Positions 56,864-64,000 of a stretch of 64,000 bases of DNA are shown piece by piece. Source of the stretch: Liquidambar formosana (taxonomy: Eukaryota; Streptophyta; Magnoliopsida; Saxifragales; Altingiaceae). The stretch's first letter is position 1. Each line of letters starts with the position of its first letter. The position numbers and the translations under genes were made by a program. Location: the NCBI GenBank assembly GCA_039720395.1, contig CM077833.1, positions 3,866,797 to 3,930,796 of the forward strand, in the 5' to 3' direction. Under the pieces are notes generated by a model. That model did not search any database and was not told the origin of the DNA. It saw only the letters and a program-made list of their open reading frames with translations.

Positions 56864-58533
56864 TGTTAGGATTATGCCCTAGAGCCAATCATAGAGATGA
56901 TTGTTTAGGGATTAGGAACAATCAATTGATTTCATTTATATATGTCACATTTATTATTGATTTAATAAAAGGGCTTATTCTATTATGTTTATATGCATCA
57001 TTTATATTTACATAATATGTCCATGGAGTTAGAGTTGAGAATATGAAATTACAAAGGGTTGTAATTTTGAGACTGTAAGTATATCTCTGTACTAAACTCC
57101 TAAATCATTCCTAGTTGAAGGTTCACTATGATGGACAGTAATGAACCATAGGACTAGCACTTGTTAGGTTGATTCTATAGGAGGATAGCTAGTCTCAAGC
57201 TATTTGTGTGGAGACACTACAACCAACAAGTGGGTGCCTATTATCAGAATAGGTACACTGAATGTGACCAAAGATATGAGATAAACTGAATGGAGTTTTA
57301 ACCTGCCTGTCAATCAGTTTCTCATTGTTATAGTGGTACAAGTAATCTTTAGACCTGAGACACCATGGTTGTCTTATGCATGTAGCTTTAGAAGTTTGAT
57401 AACACTAAGTGCAGATCCTATTTAGGGGTCTGTAAGGGTGTTCATTGGCCCTTCTGCTATATGTGTGAAGGCATGTGAGTGATCAACAAGGAATCCATCA
57501 CTCTCAGGAAAAAGGGAGTGAATGTCTCATACAGCATTCATTGAATATAACTCATTAAATCCATGGGCCCATGGTAGAATGAATATGGAAAGGAGTTTCC
57601 ATAAGTTCATCATTGAGTTGATATTAATGAATGAGTATAAAGTAATTGAACTAGGGACTTGACAGACTTCCATGTCCTATTAGTTCAATTGGAGACATTG
57701 TGTTGATGGAAGGATGGAATTGTAACCTGTAAACTATAACAGAAGGGTTCTTTGTAAATGACTATTCACCTCATTAAGGACCACACCATGAGCCATATGC
57801 TAGGTGTTACTCATGGTTAGTAGAAGCCCTAATTGATATAAATGAGTTATAATCAATTAGGGAATTGAAAGGAGTTTCAATTAGACCCTTAATGGAAAGT
57901 GTTCCATTGTGCACAACTTGTGCTGTTCCTACTACTTGATGATGTGAACCCAATGGGTCACACACTGATCATGCTAAGAGAGCTTGATTGTCTATGAGAG
58001 AAAGGGTATAAGTGATTAAAGAAAAGTTCTTTAAGGGGCTAATTTGTATTTGATGCAAACTAGTGGGCTAATTGTGTAATTAAGAGTAATTACACAAATT
58101 AGATTAGGGTTTGGAATCCCCCCCTTGGCCGGCCCTAGTTGGAGGCTATTTAAAGCCTCTTATGATGTGATGACATCATCACTTAATGCACTCTTGGAGG
58201 CTCCCAAGTGCTGGCCGAAATTTACACAGCCCTCCCTCTTTCTCTCTCCCTCTTCTCCACCTCTAGCAACCCTAAGGAAGAAGAAGGAAAGGACAACTTG
58301 CTCAAGCTAGGTGTGGATACTGTTGGAGGCAGTACACTTGGACTGCTCAATCAGAAGACAAAGCTTGGAGCATAAAGGAGAAGACTTGAATCAACTGTAA
58401 GTAATTCTACCCTCTTCTAGTTAGGGTTTATGGTTTTTGTATTAAGCATAATTAAGATTCATGGGTTTGGGAATCATAGGAAAAATTTTAAATTCCGCCT
58501 TTGTATTTTTCCTCTCTAGTTTGATTCCCAACA
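56864..58533 (+). repeat. M element 3' LTR (1670 bp)
   Basis: Same ends and length as the 5' LTR, and nearly identical. Differences seen by eye: AGCTAGTCTC for AGCTTGTCTC, GATTCTATAG for GACTCTATAG, ACAAGGAATCC for ACAAAGAATCC, and one base in the CT-rich tract. Confidence 0.95.
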
Positions 58534-58537
58534 ATAG

Positions 58538-58839
58538 TGTTACCTCATATTACTCACCAGTTGTCACTGGTGTAGTATGGGAAGACCTTTCATCGAACGA
58601 AGTTCGATGTAAGCTATTGTTACCTCATATTACTCACCAGTTGTCACTGGTGTAGTATGGGAAGACCTTTCATCGAACGAAGTTCGATGTAAGTTATGGA
58701 TACCTTGTACTATTCGCCAGTTGTCACTGGTGTAGTATGGGAAGACCTTTCATCGAACGAAGTTCGATGTAAGCTATGGATACCTCATACTATTCACCAG
58801 TTGTCACTGGTATAGTATAGGAAGACCTTTCATCGAAAG
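58538..58839 (+). repeat. 80-bp tandem repeat array in the G 3' region, left part
   Basis: Units start at 58538, 58618, 58698 and 58778, exactly 80 bp apart. Each contains CACCAGTTGTCACTGGTGTAG (itself an inverted repeat) and TTTCATCGAACGAAGTTCGATG (a second inverted repeat). The fourth unit is split by the solo LTR at 58840. Confidence 0.93.
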
Positions 58840-60496
58840 TGTTGGGAATCGAACAAGAGGGAAAAATACAAAGGCGGAATATAAAAATTTTTCCTACGAT
58901 TCCACAGCCCATGAATCTAACTATGCATAACACAAAATCAAACCCTAACTACAAAGAGGGTTAGAACACTTACAGAATTTTTGTCTTCTCCTTTTTGCTC
59001 CAAGCTTTGATTCCGGACAGCGGTGAATGAGCAGCCCAAGTGTGCTGCCTCCAACGGTATCCACACCTAGCTAGAGCTTCAAGCCTTTTCTTTCTTCTTC
59101 CTTGTTGTTGCTAGAGGTGGAGAAGAGAGAGAGAGAGAAGAGAGCCTCCAAAGGGCTGGACGGCTAGGGTTTATTGTGCAAGCCTATTATGCCATGTCAC
59201 ACATAAGTGTGACTTATATAGGCAGCCCACTAAAGGGGGCTGGCCATGGGGAAGAAACCCTAATAGGGTTATGTGTAATTACACTTAATTGCACATTAAC
59301 CCCTATTATTTGTATCAAATACAAATAGGCCTATAAAGAACTATTCTTTATTCACTAAAACCCTTTCTCTCATAGACTTTAAAGCCCTTCTTGCATGATC
59401 AGTGTGTGACCCATTGGGTTCACATCATTAAGTAGTAGGAATAGCACGAGGTGTGCACAATGGAACTCTTTCCATTTAGGGTCTAATTGGAACTCCTTCC
59501 AATTCCCTAATTGATTATAACTCACTTATATCAATTAGGGCTTCTACTAACCATGAGTAACACCTAGCATATGGCTCATGGTGTGGTCCTTAATGAGGTG
59601 AATAGTCATTTACAAAGAACCCTTCTGTTATAGTTTATAGGTTACAATTGCATCCTTCCTTCAACACAATGTCTCCAATTGAACTAATAGGACATGGAAG
59701 TCTGTCAAGTCCCTAGTTCAATTACTTTATACTCATTCATAGATATCAACTCATTGATGAACTCATGAAACTCTTTTCATATTCATCCTACCATGGCCAT
59801 GGATTTAATGAGTTATATTATGAATGCTATATGAGACATTCTCTCTCTTTTCCTGAGAGTGATGGATCCCTTGTTGATCACTCACATGCCTTCACACACA
59901 TAGTAGTAGGGCCAATGAACACCTTTGCAGACCCCTGAATAGGATCTGCACTTAGTGTTATCAAACTTCTAAAGCTACATGCATAAGGCAACTATGGTGT
60001 CTCAGGTCTAAGGATTACTTGTACCACTATAACAATGAGAAACTGATTGACAGGCAGGATAAAACTCCATTCAGTTTATCTCATATCTTTGGTCACATTC
60101 AGTGTACCTATTCTCGCAATAGGCACCCACTTGTTGGTTGTAGTGTCTCCACACAAATAGCTTGAGACTAACTATCCTCCTATAGAGTCAGCCTAACAAG
60201 TGCTAGTCCTATGGTTCATTACTGTCCATCATAGTGAACCTTCAACTAGGAATGCTTTAGGAGTTTAGTACAGAGATATATCTATAGTCTCAAAATTACA
60301 ACTCTTTGTAATTCCATATTCTCAACTCTAACTCCATGGACATATTATGTAAATATAAATGATGCATATAAACATAATAGAATAAGCCTTTTTATTAAAT
60401 CAATAATAAATGTGACATACATAAATGAAATCAAATGATTGTTCCTAATCCCTAAACAATCATCTCTATGATTGGCTCTAGGGCATAATCCTAACA
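58840..60496 (-). mobile_element. Solo M-family LTR in the G tandem array, duplication GAAAG
   Basis: Plus-strand TGTTGGGAATCGAAC to CCTAACA, a reversed 1657-bp M LTR. GAAAG lies at 58835-58839 and 60497-60501, and the 80-bp repeat resumes in register after it. Same subtype as the LTR at 33997. Confidence 0.95.
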
Positions 60497-60670
60497 GAAA
60501 GAAGTTCGGTGTAAGCTATGGATACCTCATGCTATTCACCAGTTGTCACTGGCATAGTATGGGAAGACCTTTCATCGAACGAAGTCCGATGCAAGCTGTG
60601 GATACCTCATCTTGTCCCCCAGTGAAACTGGTATACAGTATGAGAAGAGTTCTGTAGAACTTATGAAGAG
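60497..60670 (+). repeat. 80-bp tandem repeat array, right part
   Basis: End of unit four (to 60519), unit five (60520-60599) and a diverged partial unit (60600 to about 60670). The rest to 60828 is non-coding and ends in the purine-rich AATGAGGGGCTTC just before the 3' LTR. Confidence 0.9.
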
Positions 60671-60828
60671 TACCTTTGTGCTTGTGTATGATGAATTCGA
60701 AGAATTCAATGATATGTTCACCCTCTTTTCCCCAGTGGGTCTTGATGAAATCAATTCCCCAGGCAAAAATGGTTTGTTCTTTTGGTCATTGGCTCGCAAG
60801 TGAAACTTGCTCACCAATGAGGGGCTTC

Positions 60829-63800
60829 TGTCACACCCCATTTTTGCCACCTTAGCTAGGGCTTGTCATTGCATGTGTCTTTTTGTTTCCTTTTTGAGTC
60901 TAGTCTTTTGCATTGAGTTTCTAGGGTCCTAAGGATGGTGTGTATGAATTTTGGTTCGATTTGGAGTTGATCTTGAGGGTTAATAAGAACTTTTGTGACT
61001 TGAGGGGCATAATCGTCTTTTTGGTCACAAACTTTCCATTTGACCTTGAAATGATCTCCAAGTTGCCAATTGGAGTTCATATGGTTGTATTTGAGGTATT
61101 TGTGGATTCAATTCGATGAATTGAAGGTTCGGGATTAGAATGGCTCAACAAGGCTCAGGTTGGCTAAAGAGACCTACTTCGGGTTTGCCCGAATTGGTTC
61201 ATGATTTTCACTCTATGACTACTCATTTGACCTTGATTAGTCTTAATTTCATCCCCAAATGTGTTTAGGGAGGTTGAATTTCGAATTGGAAAGCATTCGG
61301 TGCGACCCTATGTGCATACCTAAGCTAAGCGATGGTGAGGCATAGCGGTTAACCACCTTTGTAGGGCCCAACCATGCAGCCATGGCTAGGGTTTCTTGCC
61401 CTCAAGTGACTCAAATTACATTCCCCTTCGAAACACGGTCGTTTTGGCTTTCGTTTCGTCAAAATCGGAGTTCATTCGGGCCCTGAAACACATATAGAAG
61501 TCGAAGGGGGTCAAATTTGGGCATAAGATGACATGGCCTCAGGTGACCACCCAGGCCTGGGCGGCTAGCCGCCTGGGCCCAGGCGGCTAGCCGCCCAACC
61601 CCAGGTGGTCACCCGAGCCACTTTCCTTTTTTGAGCTTTGACGCGGCTCCCTCCCTATTTCCTCGGATTTGCTCGCCTCCAGCCGCCATTTAACCCTAAT
61701 TTCAGCCCTATTTGACCTACTTGAGCCCCAAGGGAACCTCTAAGAGCCCTTGGATCAATCCCTAGGGTTTTAATCCCAACCATTGAGGGTTTTCCCTCAA
61801 TCCCTATAAATACCCCCTTATACTTCAGCAATAGGGGGGCAATTTCTGAAGTGTGAGGCATGTGTGAGACTTGGAGGCTATGGCAGCCATCCTTAGGGTA
61901 GTTTAACCTATATTTTGAGTGAGAGTGTGAGAGAGAGAGCTTGAAGGAAGGCTGGAGCTTTGCTTGAAGGCTTGAAGGAAGGGATTTCCAGCAGTACAAT
62001 AAGAGGAGGAGGACTCTCTACAGCAGCAAAAGGGGACTTCACCATAGGTATACCTCTTCCCCTTTCTCTCTTTCATTCAAACTAGGGTTTTTGTATAGGA
62101 TAGCATTATTCCATGTTAAAGCTTGTGTTTTTATTGTGTTTTGCTACTTCTATTAGTTAGTATGCATGATTAGGATAATATTTATGGGCTGTTTAGTATG
62201 CTAGGATGCTATTCCATGTGACTTACTGCATGTTTGGGATTCTAGGGTTTCCCTTAGTGTTGAAATTGGTTTTCTACATGAAATAACACTTTTGCATATT
62301 GAAGCTTGTGTTTTTATTGTGTTTTGCTACTTTTATTAGTTAGTATGCATGATTAGGATAATATTTATGGGCTGTTTAGTATGCTAGGATGCTATTCCAT
62401 GTGACTTACTGCATGTTTGGGATTCTAGGGTTCCCTTAGTGCTGAAATTGGTTTTCTACATGAAATAACACTTTTGCATATTGAAGCTTGTGTTTTTATT
62501 GTGTTTTGCTACTTCTATTAGTTAGTATGCATGATTAGGATAATATTCATGAGCTGTTTAGTATGCTAGGATGCTATTTCATGTGATTTACTGCCTGTTT
62601 GGGACTTTAGGGTTTCCTTAGTGCTGAAATTGGTTTTCTACATGAAATAACACTTTTGCATATTGAAGCTTGTGTTTTTATTGTGTTTTGCTACTTCTAT
62701 TAGTTAGTATGCATGATTAGGATAATGTTCATGGGCTGTTTAGCATGCTAGGATGCTGTTCCATGTGATTTAATGCATGTTTGCAATTCTAGGGTTTCTC
62801 TTGTGCTGAAATTAGGTTTTTACTTAGAATAGCTATATTTCATGTGCAAGCTTGTGTTTTTATCATGTGTTGATGCTTCTATTGATTAATATGCATGATT
62901 AGAATGATGTCCATGATGAGTTTTGCATGATTTGGAGTTATTTTATGTGATTTTGAGCACAATTGTGATTCTAGGGTTTCACTCATCCTTGTATTAGGAA
63001 AGTTGCATATAGCATAATAGCTTAGGGTTTTTCCTTGTGTTTTCTTCATAGTTGATATATATGTGTTCCATATTAGGTAACTATGATATTTCTAGCATTC
63101 ATATAGTTGATTTTAGGGTTTTTTGCATGTCATTGCATGTAGGGTTGAATTAGGGTTTTAGTTAGCTTATGATTCATGTTGTTGCATGACTTGTGGTTGA
63201 TTTTAAGCCTTATTTCAATTCTGTCCAGATCTGTTATTTATCCTTGATATGATATTTTGAGCATGTGTTTGCTTATGTTTAAGCATGATAATGGCTTGAT
63301 TTGGAATCTAGCTTGGTTGGTTGGTATTTTGGTATGTTTTGCATGGAAATTGCAGGTGCTTTGACAGGTACAACTAGGTGCAACTACCCCACCAATGTGG
63401 GGTGGTTATTTTGGCTATTGTAAGATGAAATCTTGCAAATAAGGTAATTACCCTATGCAATAGGGTGGTTACTTTGACAGGTTGCTTTTGCTTAAAGTAA
63501 GTAGGGTATGAGGGTGCCCCAATTCACCCTTCTTTCCTTCTTTTGAAACTTTCCCTTTCTCCCCCCTAGGGTTATTTCCTAATAGGGGAACATGGCAATC
63601 CTTATAGCTTCCTTTCAATAAAAAAATACTTTTCAAATCAAAGTTTCCATCTTTATCAAATTTCATATTTACCAAAAATCTTTTGAGAATCATTCATTTT
63701 TGGAAACTTACCATGTTTTACTTGAAAGGAAACTTAGGGTTTACCATAGGCCTTGATTAGGTTATAACCCTATTCCCTTTCGAACTACGTGGACTTTGAT

Positions 63801-64000
63801 CCATGTATTTCCATACATGGTACGTAGGCGCTCTTCGTGAGGTTCAAGTCCGCCCTAGGATACTAAGTATCCTAGGTTTTCTTCTCTCCCTCTTTCTTTT
63901 TTCTGTTTTTCTTTGATTTACTTGATTATATGGATGAATGAATGAATGATATGCATGCTGTTTTGTGATGATAATTGTTGATTTGTGTGTGATTAAGACT
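60829..64000 (+). repeat. G-element 3' LTR (runs off the window)
   Basis: It starts TGTCACACCCC and matches 29875 to about 33047 throughout, including the palindrome (61538-61617), the TATA box (about 61803) and the 182-bp repeats. About 330 bp more should follow beyond the window. Confidence 0.95.
61538..61617. promoter_or_regulatory. 80-bp near-palindrome in the 3' LTR
   Basis: Same unit as 30584-30663, with two G-to-A differences (CTCAGG for CTCGGG, CCCAACC for CCCAGCC). Confidence 0.9.

Larger units (their letters stand above)
48749..58533 (+). mobile_element. Complete M element (non-autonomous copia), duplication ATAGT
   Basis: Two 1670-bp LTRs (48749-50418 and 56864-58533) flank a long leader, an intact gag and a decayed, shortened pol. 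ATAGT is present at 48744-48748 and at 58534-58538. I count only four LTR mismatches by eye, so insertion is recent although pol is long dead. It inserted in the 3' region of G between the hairpin repeats and the 80-bp array. Confidence 0.96.
29875..64000 (+). mobile_element. Giant Tat-lineage (Ogre-like) Ty3/gypsy element G, nested by M insertions
   Basis: The 5' LTR is 29875-33379; the 3' LTR starts at 60829 and runs off the window. Between them lie gag, protease, RT, RNase H, archaeal-type RNase H and integrase, then a long non-pol region with two antisense genes. The second RNase H, the DNGS protease motif, the tRNA-Arg-type primer site, the size and the tandem repeats before the 3' LTR all point to the Tat lineage. 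Three M insertions (33997-35655, 48749-58533, 58840-60496) are later. Without them, and assuming equal LTRs, the element is about 21.3 kb. The base run before it is GATAG (29870-29874); the partner copy is outside the window. Confidence 0.93.

Noticed and set aside
58538..58839. Regular repeats that could suggest a CRISPR array
   Set aside because: This is plant DNA and a head-to-tail tandem repeat with no unique spacers; it belongs to the gypsy 3' region.
29875..64000. Endogenous plant pararetrovirus as an alternative for the large pol
   Set aside because: It has LTRs, an integrase and a tRNA-Arg-type primer site, and lacks movement or coat protein genes.

Overview
This is nuclear DNA from a flowering plant, probably a eudicot; the species cannot be named from the sequence. 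It is a repeat-rich intergenic region made almost entirely of nested transposable elements: LTR retrotransposons of both superfamilies, a CACTA DNA transposon, an L1-type LINE and short hairpin elements. The only host-gene trace I trust is one broken exon of a leucine-rich-repeat receptor-like protein. I saw no rRNA, tRNA, CRISPR or prokaryotic feature.

Layout, left to right. 1-109 is an antisense scrap of the same 3.5 kb LTR that dominates the right half. 110-1615 is an LTR of a second family (called M here), cut by a 100-N gap (1616-1715). About 1716-9954 is a CACTA element with a TNP2-type transposase gene (one in-frame stop), a nine-exon TNPA-type gene with a fully open reading frame, subterminal GCGACGAC repeats and a clear 3' terminus. 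It sits inside the 5' LTR of a Ty1/copia element ('copia-2', 9955-15814), whose 3' LTR abuts the receptor-like protein exon (15815-16086). 16087-20830 is AT-rich, with two inverted-repeat elements. A minus-strand LINE (20833-22386, continuing 29523-29874) is split by a complete copia element ('copia-1', 22387-29522, duplication CAATT), itself split by a solo M LTR (25134-26830, duplication GACAG).

From 29875 past the window end lies one giant Ty3/gypsy element of the Tat lineage (called G; Ogre-like in size). It has a 3505 bp 5' LTR, a tRNA-Arg-type primer site, gag, protease, a candidate frame-restoring intron, RT, two RNase H domains and integrase. About 6 kb of extra DNA follows pol and carries two antisense genes: a PMD/DUF7745-like ORF with three stops (43271-44557) and a seven-exon plant-mobile-domain gene (45034-47692). 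Short hairpin repeats, an 80-bp tandem array and the 3' LTR (60829 onward) come next. G is interrupted by a solo M LTR (33997-35655), a complete M element (48749-58533) and another solo M LTR (58840-60496), all with perfect 5-bp duplications. Removing these inserts leaves roughly 21 kb.

The most unusual point is an 80-bp GC-rich near-palindrome. It lies upstream of the TATA box in both G LTRs and recurs, at the same length, just upstream of the antisense DUF7745-like ORF. A diverged version lies upstream of the antisense plant-mobile-domain gene. Sense retroelement promoter and antisense cargo genes therefore appear to share one cis-structure.
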